Shown: piece after piece, positions 14,101-36,998 of the stretch
How positions within the stretch are numbered: the first letter of the stretch is position 1
Layout: each line of letters begins with the position of its first letter
Source of the DNA: Lineus longissimus
Taxonomy: Eukaryota > Nemertea > Pilidiophora > Heteronemertea > Lineidae
Reading direction: 5' to 3'
Assembly: GCF_910592395.1 (NCBI RefSeq)
Contig: NC_088314.1
Location: 248,001-312,000, forward strand
Length of the DNA stretch: 64,000 nt
The notes under the pieces: generated by a model
Told to the model about the DNA's origin: nothing
Databases searched by the model: none
What the model saw: only the letters and a program-made list of their open reading frames with translations
Translations under genes and position numbers: made by a program

Positions 14101-17100
14101 TACCCTTTGACTAATATGATAAAAATGACAATTTCCACATCTGTACATGGATGATCAGATAACAAGACAAGGAAGAAGAAAAAAAGAGAAACCTGCGGCA
14201 GATTCACCGGGACGGGAGTCGAACCCGTGACCTGCCGATTCACAGTCAAACACTCTTAGCGCTGAACCGTCAAGGCTTTCATGCTAAATGGAGATTTTAT
14301 TCGCCTCTTATGCGGTATGCAAACGAGCGCGCAGCAATTGTGACAAGGTCGATCGCGCAGGTGGCAGAGTGATTGTCCGAAATAGTTTTGAGTAATCGTA
14401 TATTTCGATAGTTGTACAGATTTTTCTCAACATATCGTATTTATATACCTCAGTGATATAAAAGATTACCTTTGCAGTTGATTTAACGTTTGAATGGCCT
14501 TTTTTTGAAGTTTTTAAAAATCGAGGTCAGCAGGGTCAGAGTCAATGAATGAATTGTTTTGCAAGACTCCGGCAGGGTCAAAAGAAAAGTTGTTGGCGCC
14601 AATGATGTCGCAATATGGCTGATTTCCATCTCACCCGTGAGATTTGCTCTCGTCTCGTCATGTGCACGTTGAGGTTGCACTGAGGTGCCATTACCACCAG
14701 CAGATAGCCAAATGCATCTAGTTTCTTTATTTGATGTGAAAACATGGGGTCATCTCGGCGTCCCCACTGTATAGTGCCACCTGAACTGCTTCTTGAACCG
14801 TGCTCAATATGTACCGGCTACCACTCTCTCCATCATCACCGACGATATGTGCCGGTGCCGGTCATGCAAGGTCGTTTCAATGAAAAAGACGCACGCCACT
14901 GCCGTACCGGTACCTGAGAAAACTTGCCATTTTAGGCAGATTTGCGATGATTGAAACAATACATCTACCTCATAGTTCATGTATTCTCATATGACAAACC
15001 CAGTGGACACATAACCTGAACTAACATGCAGCAATCGGGAAAACTTATACACGTACCAACTGTATACAGATAGCGCTCGAGCGTGTGACTACTGACTATT
15101 GGAGTTGATAGGCGTTAGAAGAAGGAACTAGCTATTGGACCAATAGTAAATATACGTCAACGACCATGGCCAGCGTACCCCTTTAACCATCTAGGCACCA
15201 GTGGTTTTCAATATCCTCCGCCTCTCGATATGACGAAGGAGTATAAAAAGCCTGAAGCTCAGGATACCCTTTGACTAATATGATAAAAATGACAATTTCC
15301 ACATCTGTACATGGATGATCAGATAACAAGACAAGGAAGAAGAAAAAAAGAGAAACCTGCGGCAGATTCACCGGGACGGGAGTCGAACCCGTGACCTGCC
15401 GATTCACAGTCAAACACTCTTAGCGCTGAACCGTCAAGGCTTTCATGCTAAATGGAGATTTTATTCGCCTCTTATGCGGTATGCAAACGAGCGCGCAGCA
15501 ATTGTGACAAGGTCGATCGCGCAGGTGGCAGAGTGATTGTCCGAAATAGTTTCAAGTAATCGTATATTTCGATAGTTGTACAGATTTTTCTCAACATATC
15601 GTATTTATATACCTCAGTGATATAAAAGATTACCTTTGCAGTTGATTTAACGTTTGAATGGCCTTTTTTTGAAGTTTTTAAAAATCGAGGTCAGCAGGGT
15701 CAGAGTCAATGAATGAATTGTTTTGCAAGACTCCGGCAGGGTCAAAAGAAAAGTTGTTGGCGCCAATGATGTCGCAATATGGCTGATTTCCATCTCACCC
15801 GTGAGATTTGCTCTCGTCTCGTCATGTGCACGTTGAGGTTGCACTGAGGTGCCATTACCACCAGCAGATAGCCAAATGCATCTAGTTTCTTTATTTGATG
15901 TGAAAACATGGGGTCATCTCGGCGTCCCCACTGTATAGTGCCACCTGAACTGCTTCTTGAACCGTGCTCAATATGTACCGGCTACCACTCTCTCCATCAT
16001 CACCGACGATATGTGCCGGTGCCGGTCATGCAAGGTCGTTTCAATGAAAAAGACGCACGCCACTGCCGTACCGGTACCTGAGAAAACTTGCCATTTTAGG
16101 CAGATTTGCGATGATTGAAACAATACATCTACCTCATAGTTCATGTATTCTCATATGACAAACCCAGTGGACACATAACCTGAACTAACATGCAGCAATC
16201 GGGAAAACTTATACACGTACCAACTGTATACAGATAGCGCTCGAGCGTGTGACTACTGACTATTGGAGTTGATAGGCGTTAGAAGAAGGAACTAGCTATT
16301 GGACCAATAGTAAATATACGTCAACGACCATGGCCAGCGTACCCCTTTAACCATCTAGGCACCAGTGGTTTTCAATATCCTCCGCCTCTCGATATGACGA
16401 AGGAGTATAAAAAGCCTGAAGCTCAGGATACCCTTTGACTAATATGATAAAAATGACAATTTCCACATCTGTACATGGATGATTAGATAACAAGACAAGG
16501 AAGAAGAAAAAAAGAGAAACCTGCGGCAGATTCACCGGGACGGGAGTCGAACCCGTGACCTGCCGATTCACAGTCAAACACTCTTAGCGCTGAACCGTCA
16601 AGGCTTTCATGCTAAATGGAGATTTTATTCGCCTCTTATGCGGTATGCAAACGAGCGCGCAGCAATTGTGACAAGGTCGATCGCGCAGGTGGCAGAGTGA
16701 TTGTCCGAAATAGTTTCAAGTAATCGTATATTTCGATAGTTGTACAGATTTTTCTCAACATATCGTATTTATATACCTCAGTGATATAAAAGATTACCTT
16801 TGCAGTTGATTTAACGTTTGAATGGCCTTTTTTTGAAGTTTTTAAAAATCGAGGTCAGCAGGGTCAGAGTCAATGAATGAATTGTTTTGCAAGACTCCGG
16901 CAGGGTCAAAAGAAAAGTTGTTGGCGCCAATGATGTCGCAATATGGCTGATTTCCATCTCACCCGTGAGATTTGCTCTCGTCTCGTCATGTGCACGTTGA
17001 GGTTGCACTGAGGTGCCATTACCACCAGCAGATAGCCAAATGCATCTAGTTTCTTTATTTGATGTGAAAACATGGGGTCATCTCGGCGTCCCCACTGTAT

Positions 17101-18440
17101 AGTGCCACCTGAACTGCTTCTTGAACCGTGCTCAATATGTACCGGCTACCACTCTCTCCATCATCACCGACGATATGTGCCGGTGCCGGTCATGCAAGGT
17201 CGTTTCAATGAAAAAGACGCACGCCACTGCCGTACCGGTACCTGAGAAAACTTGCCATTTTAGGCAGATTTGCGATGATTGAAACAATACATCTACCTCA
17301 TAGTTCATGTATTCTCATATGACAAACCCAGTGGACACATAACCTGAACTAACATGCAGCAATCGGGAAAACTTATACACGTACCAACTGTATACAGATA
17401 GCGCTCGAGCGTGTGACTACTGACTATTGGAGTTGATAGGCGTTAGAAGAAGGAACTAGCTATTGGACCAATAGTAAATATACGTCAACGACCATGGCCA
17501 GCGTACCCCTTTAACCATCTAGGCACCAGTGGTTTTCAATATCCTCCGCCTCTCGATATGACGAAGGAGTATAAAAAGCCTGAAGCTCAGGATACCCTTT
17601 GACTAATATGATAAAAATGACAATTTCCACATCTGTACATGGATGATTAGATAACAAGACAAGGAAGAAGAAAAAAAGAGAAACCTGCGGCAGATTCACC
17701 GGGACGGGAGTCGAACCCGTGACCTGCCGATTCACAGTCAAACACTCTTAGCGCTGAACCGTCAAGGCTTTCATGCTAAATGGAGATTTTATTCGCCTCT
17801 TATGCGGTATGCAAACGAGCGCGCAGCAATTGTGAAAAGGTCGATCGCGCAGGTGGCAGAGTGATTGTCCGAAATAGTTTCAAGTAATCGTATATTTCGA
17901 TAGTTGTACAGATTTTTCTCAACATATCGTATTTATATACCTCAGTGATATAAAAGATTACCTTTGCAGTTGATTTAACGTTTGAATGGCCTTTTTTTGA
18001 AGTTTTTAAAAATCGAGGTCAGCAGGGTCAGAGTCAATGAATGAATTGTTTTGCAAGACTCCGGCAGGGTCAAAAGAAAAGTTGTTGGCGCCAATGATGT
18101 CGCAATATGGCTGATTTCCATCTCACCCGTGAGATTTGCTCTCGTCTCGTCATGTGCACGTTGAGGTTGCACTGAGGTGCCATTACCACCAGCAGATAGC
18201 CAAATGCATCTAGTTTCTTTATTTGATGTGAAAACATGGGGTCATCTCGGCGTCCCCACTGTATAGTGCCACCTGAACTGCTTCTTGAACCGTGCTCAAT
18301 ATGTACCGGCTACCACTCTCTCCATCATCACCGACGATATGTGCCGGTGCCGGTCATGCAAGGTCGTTTCAATGAAAAAGACGCACGCCACTGCCGTACC
18401 GGTACCTGAGAAAACTTGCCATTTTAGGCAGATTTGCGAT

Positions 18441-18804
18441 GATTGAAACAATACATCTACCTCATAGTTCATGTATTCTCATATGACAAACCCAGTGGAC
18501 ACATAACCTGAACTAACATGCAGCAATCGGGAAAACTTATACACGTACCAACTGTATACAGATAGCGCTCGAGCGTGTGACTACTGACTATTGGAGTTGA
18601 TAGGCGTTAGAAGAAGGAACTAGCTATTGGACCAACAGTAAATATACGTCAACGACCATGGCCAGCGTACCCCTTTTACCATCTAGGCACCAGTGGTTTT
18701 CAATATCCTCCGCCTCTCGATATGACGAAGGAGTATAAAAAGCCTGAAGCTCAGGATACCCTTTGACTAATATGATAAAAATGACAATTTCCACATCTGT
18801 ACAT
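18441..18804. repeat. Truncated last satellite unit and array edge
   Basis: The unit follows the consensus until gtacat (18804) and then stops. The next bases, catcaccgacaatatg, resemble a different part of the same unit (catcaccgacgatatg, unit offset about 868), so the edge may be an internal deletion through the shared cat, followed by non-repeat DNA. Confidence 0.85.
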
Positions 18805-18873
18805 CACCGACAATATGCGTTTGCAAAGTGAATGCATGAGGACAACCCATTTGTGTCGTATATCACAGGAAAC

Positions 18874-18911
18874 GCCCGATTCCCCTGATTCTACAGGATG
18901 TTAAATCGGGC
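18874..18911. repeat. Nested inverted repeat (hairpin)
   Basis: gcccgatt (18874-18881) pairs with aatcgggc (18904-18911), and inside it cctg pairs with cagg around attcta. It lies about 70 bp outside the last satellite unit. Its function is unknown. Confidence 0.7.
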
Positions 18912-19121
18912 ATTTTATTTCTTTAAATAAATACTAAGCGTTGCATTTGCTCCTATCTCTGTTCACCATCCCAAATGGCAATATTGCCAATTGGGCCGGA
19001 CAATCACGAAAAACCCCAAATATTATTCATTTCTCCTGAATAATTCTTACAGTGACCATTCTCCCATGAAAGACAGTCGGTTACCCTACTCAGAAAAAAA
19101 AATAAAGCGAGGGTCAAGCAT

Positions 19122-19428
19122 TGAACTTTTGAGATATGTTGAATTTTGCACAAATCAGCGAAAAACGCACCAACTGACACTGGACGGCATTTCAACACGG
19201 GGGCCGACGCACATCCCAAGTTCAGTGTACACATACGTCGGCAACAGCAGTAAATACATAGTTTCTTGTTAGCCGCCTATTGAGTAGTGGTCTAGGTTTC
19301 AGAAACTCCAAAAAACATTTATTTGCCAAAACAACTGCTAAATCAACACTGACATACTGTGAGGACCGAGAAATCAGTGATTTTAGGAACTACGGCCGCG
19401 CATGAGTACAAAAATCCCTAATGAGACC
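19122..19428. repeat. Dispersed repeat, copy 1
   Basis: From tgaacttttgagatatgttg to ccctaatgagacc this sequence is about 90% identical by eye to 39180-39483, in the same orientation. The two copies differ by substitutions and short indels near the right end. No terminal inverted repeats or coding capacity are evident; it is probably a non-autonomous or fragmentary interspersed element. Confidence 0.85.
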
Positions 19429-19707
19429 TCTAGCGAGCGGTCAACTCGGAGGCAAGTTTTATATGCAATCCCGCAACAACGGTGACAACAAGAGGTGATC
19501 AAAGATTGCAAGTTATTTTGGGACATCTTCCTAAAACACAAAATTCCAACCATCTGAGAGGCAAGAATGTGGTATCCTTTTGGCAGTTTGATATTTACCG
19601 ATGACATATCATGAAAATGACTCGTTTATTGAATGGTATTGCATGGTTTGGTAATGAACAGTGAAACAAATTTTGTTTTTATCATTATTGTACAGACTAG
19701 TAGTAGT

Positions 19708-19723
19708 GTAGTAGGCCTACTAC
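19708..19723. repeat. 16-bp perfect palindrome
   Basis: gtagtaggcctactac is fully self-complementary and sits in a tract rich in gtag/ctac words. Cores of the type taggccta recur elsewhere in the window (for example near 36060 and 45815). Confidence 0.7.
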
Positions 19724-20161
19724 AGACTGTAGTACAGTCAACAGTGTGTTGTACACAGTCACATTCAGTGTATCTGCAGTGTACGTGTGTCACTGTAGTC
19801 TGTGTGGTGAAAAGGTAGTTCAAAGTACAAGTGGAGACCTTTCAATGCATGTTTTTTTATAGGATGTTCATGCATATGTCAAAAAGTAGACTATGAGACA
19901 CTCAGATAGTCAATGATAGTGTAGTGACTTGTGACAGTGGCAGAGATGAGATATACCCACCCGGCCCAGTGCAAGTGGCAGTACCGTGGGCGTGACAAGT
20001 GTTCCTTTACAGCCTTTTTGTGGTCGGTTGTTGGTTTTTAAAATGGCTAAAATTTACAATCCCCGATCGGAAATGACGTAGTTTTAATATCGCATTCAAC
20101 TATAAATCCATTGAACAGTGGGGCTTAGACCTTGTGCCGCCGTTCCTTAACAACCTCATAG

Positions 20162-21928
20162 CACCTTGCTCCAACAAGCAGTACCTATCCCAGTACAGGC
20201 ACACACAAGAGGTTCAAATACACGCTAGACTCAGGAAGCAAGCTCAGTCAGAAGGACAGAGAGTTTTATGAAGAGAATGGCTTCTTTGTTGTGAAGAACC
20301 TGGTGTCTCCTGATGAGATTGACCGATTCAGGTAAATGGCTATATACTACTATAGAGGATGTATTTAACGCTGATGATGATGATGATGATGAGCAAGGCC
20401 AGAATGTGAAACTGACGACACACTGACACATCTTCATGGTTGGGTTGTTGACATTGCTTGGTTCACTGACTTCAGTTTAAAGCTGACATGCATGCATAAA
20501 AACTCCAGTGAAAAAGTTAGAAAATGCAAACCTCTTTCTCATCTGAAGACTTGAGTTGTAAATGTCTGACACAGATATGCAAATGAATGAACCCCGTCTA
20601 TAGGGTTGGTGATTTCTCAATGAGACCATTCTGCTTTTGTTGCAGACAGAGGTTCCAAGAAATCTGTGTTCAGTATGAACAAGGTGTTCGTCCAGCAGGT
20701 ATGACTATCATGAAAGATGTCTCCATTGCCAAGTCCGAGTTTGTAAATGGCGAAGGTGCAATCAACAAGATCCAAGACTTCCAATATGATGAGACACTCT
20801 TCAAGTACTGCTGTGACAATAGGGTGAGTCAATTAGTTTCATTTCAATTAAAGTTGGGGAGGTTGTAGCCCAATATCAAGTGTTTTGTTTTTGTCATTCA
20901 GCAAACCCGCCACACTCAAAATCGCCACCCTCCTCAGCTTGACCTTGGATGCAAAGGCACACTAACCAAGGTATAAAAAAAGTTCGCCTTAGTTCTTAGA
21001 CGTAGATCTGTCTTATTTTTTAAGGTGACAGATTATGTGGAGTGTTTTACTGGTCCTGACGTTATGGCGATGCACACTATGTTGATCAATAAACCACCGG
21101 ACCCAGGCTCCAAGACGTCTCGCCACCCCATGCATCAGGACCTCCATTACTTCCCGTTCAGACCCGCTGATCGCATCGTCTGCTCTTGGACCGCCATGGA
21201 GAAGGTTCACCCTGGGAATGGATGTCTAGTCGTTATACCTGGCACTCACAAGGGGGAGCTGCTGCCTCATGATTATCCAAAATGGGAGGTACGAAGCAAT
21301 ATTCATCAATTGTTTCGAATGACGTCTTTGAGGTGACAAGAAAATGATCAAGCATGAGAAGGCCTTATTACTTCAATATCTCTTACTTTCATTTTTCAAT
21401 ATTTTAGGGTGGGGTGAACAAGATGTACCATGGTATCCATGACTACAACCCCGACGATCCACGTATCCACCTCGAGATGGAAAAAGGGGATACTGTGTTT
21501 TTTCACCCATTGCTGATACATGGGTCAGGTGCTAACAAGACCAGTGGCTTTAGAAAGGTAGGTTAACATGATATCTTGAAGGGTAGCAGACCATGGTTAC
21601 TTGAGGTGACTTGGGTCCAGTTCTTGATTTCAGTCTTGGTTGCTGCACATCTCTTAGTTTTCTTAGCCTGGTTGTTGCCTTCACAACCTTTTTCTCAGTC
21701 CTGTTTCCTAACATGTTAACCTCACTTTCTTTCCAGGCCATCTCTTGCCACTATGCAGGCTCAGCATGTGAATACTTCCCAGTCAAAGGAACAACCCAAG
21801 AGAGCCTCGCCCAGGAGATCATTGCAGTGGCGAGGAGACGTCTTGGTGACCCGAATGCTGAGATCCGGTATGAGGACATCTGGAAGCTGCGTGGACGTCT
21901 TGTGAAAGGGAGAGAGATTAACCTGTAG
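20162..21928 (+). CDS. PHYH: Phytanoyl-CoA 2-hydroxylase (5' incomplete)
   Basis: Exons: 20162-20331, 20646-20823, 21025-21288, 21408-21557, 21737-21928 (TAG). The 317 visible residues align along their length with animal PHYH (about 338 residues), a peroxisomal Fe(II)/2-oxoglutarate dioxygenase that hydroxylates phytanoyl-CoA at C2 in alpha-oxidation. Family landmarks seen are [10 protein letters not shown] near the start, [20 protein letters not shown], the iron-binding HQD in [14 protein letters not shown], the distal iron His in [11 protein letters not shown], the 2-oxoglutarate Arg in SGFRK, and the C-terminal LVKGREINL. All introns are GT-AG in consistent phase. The first exon is not found: the frame upstream of 20162 hits TAG within the likely acceptor (cctcatag), with no ATG. 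So about 20-30 residues, including any PTS2 peroxisomal signal, are missing. AATAAA at 22448-22453 probably ends the mRNA. The gene converges with TMBIM4. Confidence 0.93.
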
Positions 21929-23373
21929 CCATGGTAAATAAGACAGAAGATGAACTCCACAATCATTTGTAGCAGAGTATTTACCAACAGACTACTGCTG
22001 ATTGATACTGCTGCTATTGTCTTCTAATTGTCCCAGTGATTGCAATTGGAAGCCTGTTTTGGGGTGAACGACTCCGCTTCTTTCTCTCCTTCATTGATTG
22101 AGAACTTTGTGTTCAGTGAACTTAGATCTTGATTGAGAACATTAGTAGGCATGGGACAACAGTTCTGGTAATCAGATCATCTGATAAGATCTGCAACAAA
22201 TTGTCACATTAATTAAATACAGCCATTGCCAGTATAGAAAGGCTAAAGGACATTCAAGTAACTGGCTGTGTGGATGAGACCAGGCGGCTTCTCCTTAAAG
22301 TGACACTTGATGTGCCAAATATAATTCTGTGATGTATTTTTTTAATGACTAGGCCAAACAATCATGGGATCTGTAAAGTGCAGATCACTACAGAGTATAA
22401 GTGTGTATTGAATGAAAGTGATATGTAATAATTTTGATAATTTGTTAATAAATGATTTATAAATGACTTGTGATGTCTTTCTTCTTGTCTTGCAGTGTGA
22501 ATGCATGTAGCATGGCATCGTGAAATGACTTGTAACAACGTGGTCAGTGGTCTTTCATTAGCACCTTTCCACTGGTTCTCTCACACTACACCTGCACCAC
22601 TATTGTGCAACCCAATATCGGCCAAGCTCCTAAGTCCATCTCATTTGGTTGGGGACCAAGGTGCTCTCCTCCCCTATTGGTTGTCTTCAGGTAACACTTG
22701 TCCTTCATACTTCACATCCCTAACTTGAAGGCACAGTTGGAGGAGAATGTCTATATGACTCGGCGCTGGCACGTTTCACAAACAACAAACAAGATAAGTT
22801 GATTGACAAATGTTTAATTACACCACTGTAATCAATTAAAATCTGCCACCAGTATCACATGAATATGGAACATCTCCACAAAATTTATGTGTCTGTCATA
22901 AGTCTTTGACACTTAATAAATATTTGTTTCTCCCCAAACCAATATATATACATCCCCACATTAACATCACAGAGCAAAAACTTTCCCAACCTATCTCGCC
23001 CACAAAAAGATACACCGCGCTTCACCCATGAACTAGACATGAAATACAACAAGTCATTAGGCTCGAGACAATAGACAGTCACAGAAGAGAATCCATTCCT
23101 GTCAAGTCCTTCTCAAATATAGATGGAAATCTAACTTCATCAACTTTTACCAAGTCGATAAGCATGATAAAAGATATGACACACATCAGATGAAATTTAC
23201 AGGAGAACCAACAAATATGGTCAGCAGGGCCAGATCCAAGGGAACTGACCTTTAATTCGGAATGGTAACACGACCAAGGAAAACTGTCCTAAATGATTCC
23301 TCAACCAATCCTTCAAGTAGACTTGACCTACATAGATTTTGTCGTGGACAATTTTGCCTGTGTATGCCTGCAC
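21929..23373. other. Convergent 3' UTRs of PHYH and TMBIM4
   Basis: No coding exon is supported. PHYH's 3' UTR probably runs to the AATAAA at 22448-22453. TMBIM4, from the other side, has only a weaker ATTAAA candidate (minus strand, 22813-22818). Confidence 0.6.
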
Positions 23374-25523
23374 CTATTTCTTGGCCGCATTGAGGATCCT
23401 CAAAATGTAGAGAAAGAGATTGATGATGTCGAGATAAAGGTTGACGGAGGCGGTCATGTATTCTTCAGGAGAGAGTCGATGCATCAGTAGATGGGTGTCA
23501 TAGATGATGAAGGCAGAGAAGATTACAGCACCGACCACAGCAATACCTAAATCCATCCATGCAGCTCGAAAGAAAATCTGAAAGAAAATGATGCTACATT
23601 CGAAATCTTGCAAACAGAGGAATGTATTTCTGAAATAAAACCAGTTCTTTCACTTTGAAATGTTGCATCTGACTGCACATAGGACACTCTTCTAACCACA
23701 CACATTGCTGTTACATATGACACAACACAAAGACAGAATCACCTCAGTGTGAAAGAAACACAGTTGCTTTTCTTCAGATTGTTTTTTCAACTCACCTGCA
23801 GGAACGAGACCATGATGAGCATCATGAGCAACACAATCAATCTGAAAAGAGAAGGACTAGAATAAGAATCTATATGTAAACAAGGAAGAATATATTGGCA
23901 ATGAGAGCCGCTGTTCATTCTTCACACCTTTAGGACGTCCAAGAAGGTGCCTACTATCCAACTATAAGGACATCTTGCTCTTCGCTGGTCATATGCCATA
24001 CCCATCAAGTAGATGTCATATGCCATACCCATCAAGTAGATGAAAAACTTACGTTGAACCCATTTTGCTGAAGTCTCTCTTGCTTTGGAAAGTGTAGAGA
24101 GTTAGTCCTAGTGTGACCGCAAACGTGATAAGTGCTGCCTCAATCACGATGAAGCCATCGTACATGGTCACTGAAACAAATAACAACAATCATCACCATA
24201 AAAACACAACATGTTTTGTTCATTTCAGACAAAATCTTCTTTTGTGATTTGAATAGATGGAGCCACTTAAAATGTAAACATTGCACCCAACCTACTTAAA
24301 TGTTCTGAGCAAAACACAGCTCTGTTTATTGTCATATTATACACTGTGAGTGAATATAAATGAACCGTGCTCATGAATACATAATTGAATTTTGATCAAC
24401 TCAACAGTTGCGTGAATATCAAACAGCTCAAGACATGTACAAATGTATATAGGATCCACAAGAATGTGCTTGTTATATCTATGGAAGGGAGTTTAGAAAA
24501 GACTGATTCTTCTAAGTAACTATAGTAAGAGAATTATCAGGCTTACCGACACATCCAATCAGAGAAGCTTCACATAATGTCTGAAAAGAAAGAAGAGACA
24601 GGATATCAAACTAACACACCTCGACCAAAGTCTCACAAAGTCTCACAAAGTTTCACAAGCCACACTCAAAAGAGACGTGATCATCTGACGACTATATACT
24701 TACAAAGAGGCCAAGTAATATGAAGTTGATGGGCGTCTGCTGAGCTTTGACGTGAAGGGCGATCAGGAACACGAAGCTGAGGATCATCACAACAAACAAC
24801 ATCCAAGGACTGCAAGCAAAAAGTGAGACATTAGTGCCTCAATTGATTTACACTCATGTCTTAGTCCGACATTACCAACCTAATCTTTTTCCTCTCTGTA
24901 AAGGTAAACTACTGCTCCCTACAACTCCTGCTTTAATGCAATCTGAATGCAATCTGACATGAAGAATTGATGAATTAGCCAATCTATCTAAGTCTGGTAA
25001 CTTACTTCTTTTTGTAGAACTGTTCCAGTGGTTCAAACTTAAAACACATGTATGCATACGCAGCAGTGATCAAGAGCTGGGTACAGAGAATGCCATACAC
25101 CTTCCTCAAGAAACCTGGAAATAGAACATTACATTGAAAACTATGAACGATGATTGTTGATAAGACGGGTTCAATTGTAACGTCGCCAATGATTTGATCA
25201 CAATTTTCATTCTTTTTCATACGTCACCAAGTTTGTTCCTGTTTTAGAATGTACTGACTCCATCTGTCAATGACTATCAACAATATTTCTCAACTCTGGG
25301 AGCCTTCCATTGTGGATGTGGGTCATACTGACTGGTTGTGCTGCCTGATGCTTCAGCTCTGCTGACCAATGAGCCAGTACGTACCCATGCGGATATAGAT
25401 ATGAGCAGACGCCACGTTGGAACCATACATAAAGTCATCGGTGATGCTCTCGTCTTTAGATGACTTCTCTGGTTCGTCCATGTTGATGATGGTCGGGTTC
25501 CCTTGGACATGTAGTGTTGCCAT
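23374..25523 (-). CDS. TMBIM4: Transmembrane BAX inhibitor motif protein 4 (lifeguard 4 / GAAP)
   Basis: Exons in transcription order: 25523-25385, 25114-25006, 24809-24704, 24580-24547, 24170-24053, 23841-23796, 23577-23374. They give 251 residues (human TMBIM4 has 238). It is a multi-pass membrane protein of the Bax-inhibitor-1 family; the vertebrate protein sits in Golgi/ER membranes, affects calcium release and opposes apoptosis. Evidence: the N-terminal acidic DDFMYGSNVASAHIYIRM, then FLRKVYGILCTQLL, several hydrophobic helices, LTLYTFQSKRDFSKMG, and the signature C-terminal helix with FIIYDTHLLMHRLSPEEY and LYLDIINLFLYILRIL ending in AAKK. Each junction has GT-AG ends and matching phase. 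The ATG at 25521-25523 begins a 46-residue first coding exon. It lies head to head with the KDM7 gene about 620 bp away. Confidence 0.95.
23988..24041. repeat. 27-bp tandem duplication in TMBIM4 intron
   Basis: gtcatatgccatacccatca followed by agtagat occurs twice, starting at 23988 and 24015, just downstream (on the minus strand) of a donor site. Confidence 0.85.
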
Positions 25524-26145
25524 GGTGAGCAATTTAGTAATACAGAATATTAGGCAGCACTGAAAATGAAAATAAGTTGCAACCTAATTGAATAAAGAAG
25601 GCCAGGTCAACTGGCAACCGTCGGAGGCTGAAGGCTGAAGAAAGTTTTGAATTAGATTATAGTTTTTCCAGCAATTATGAATGATGTGCTCATCTGTCCT
25701 ATAGCAGCCAAATGTTTCATCAGAATGAAAACAGATAGAGACAAGGGAAGCTGAAATAGAGGTGAAAAACTCAAATAAAAACAAAAGCGTTATTTTTGAG
25801 ACACCCTGATGCACATAAATGATATGACGACAGTGCAGAAAAATCTGGAAAAGGCACGACAAAAACACTGTTTTCAGACAAATTACACTCGATTAAAATG
25901 CTGTTCGAATGCATGAACTGAATAATAGGGATATACTAGAGCAACTAGTGTATTGTATTAGGCAATCATTACTTCGAGTTAAGAGTAAAATAGTGAGAAA
26001 TTCGAGATGAAAACACACCAAATGACAAAATTTCCAGATTTACCAACTTCCGCCTTCAGATTACGTCAATCTCGCTCAAGCCAGAATTTTCGGGAAATCA
26101 GAATTCGATCCGCTACCAACTTTGCGTTGCGCGAGTTTAGCTAAG
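25524..26145. promoter_or_regulatory. Shared divergent promoter region, TMBIM4 / KDM7
   Basis: About 620 bp separate the two start codons, which point away from each other. The right end has a CpG-rich stretch (tttgcgttgcgcgag), and the KDM7 start codon lies in aagATGGCGGA, a YY1-type initiator motif typical of TATA-less housekeeping promoters. A bidirectional promoter is inferred from the arrangement. Confidence 0.5.

Positions 26146-36998
<10,853 letters not shown>

Larger units (their letters stand above)
1..18804. repeat. Satellite array of 1164-bp head-to-tail units
   Basis: Units begin (at gattgaaacaatac) at 1, 1165, 2145, 3309, 4473, 5637, 6801, 7965, 9129, 10293, 11457, 12621, 13785, 14949, 16113, 17277 and 18441. 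All are exactly 1164 bp except the second (980 bp) and the last (364 bp, broken). Units differ by only a few substitutions each, so the array is recent or kept uniform by unequal exchange or gene conversion. It extends left beyond the window. Each unit holds a minus-strand tRNA-like sequence (listed separately), a plus-strand stretch around unit offset 580 that looks like a Pol III A box (tggcagagtgatt) without a B box, and accggt/ggtacc-rich DNA near the end. Two open frames per unit (76 and 65 codons, minus strand) look incidental. I recognise no transposase, reverse transcriptase or rRNA in it. Confidence 0.97.
18805..20161. other. Spacer between satellite and PHYH
   Basis: I see no supported gene here. 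It holds a nested hairpin (18874-18911), one copy of a dispersed repeat (19122-19428), a 16-bp perfect palindrome (19708-19723) and a TATA-like actataaatcc at about 20098-20108. The missing first exon of the phytanoyl-CoA hydroxylase gene may lie here, but I found no in-frame ATG exon. Confidence 0.6.

Noticed and set aside
235-18172. Repeated 76- and 65-codon open frames in every satellite unit (minus strand)
   Set aside because: They persist only because units are nearly identical; the 76-codon frame overlaps the tRNA-like element, and neither shows protein-like features or independent conservation.
19633-19818. 61-codon ORF ending before an AAAAG|gtag donor as the missing PHYH first exon
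   Set aside because: Sequence is low-complexity (VVCTQ-rich), carries no PTS2-like motif and resembles no PHYH N-terminus.
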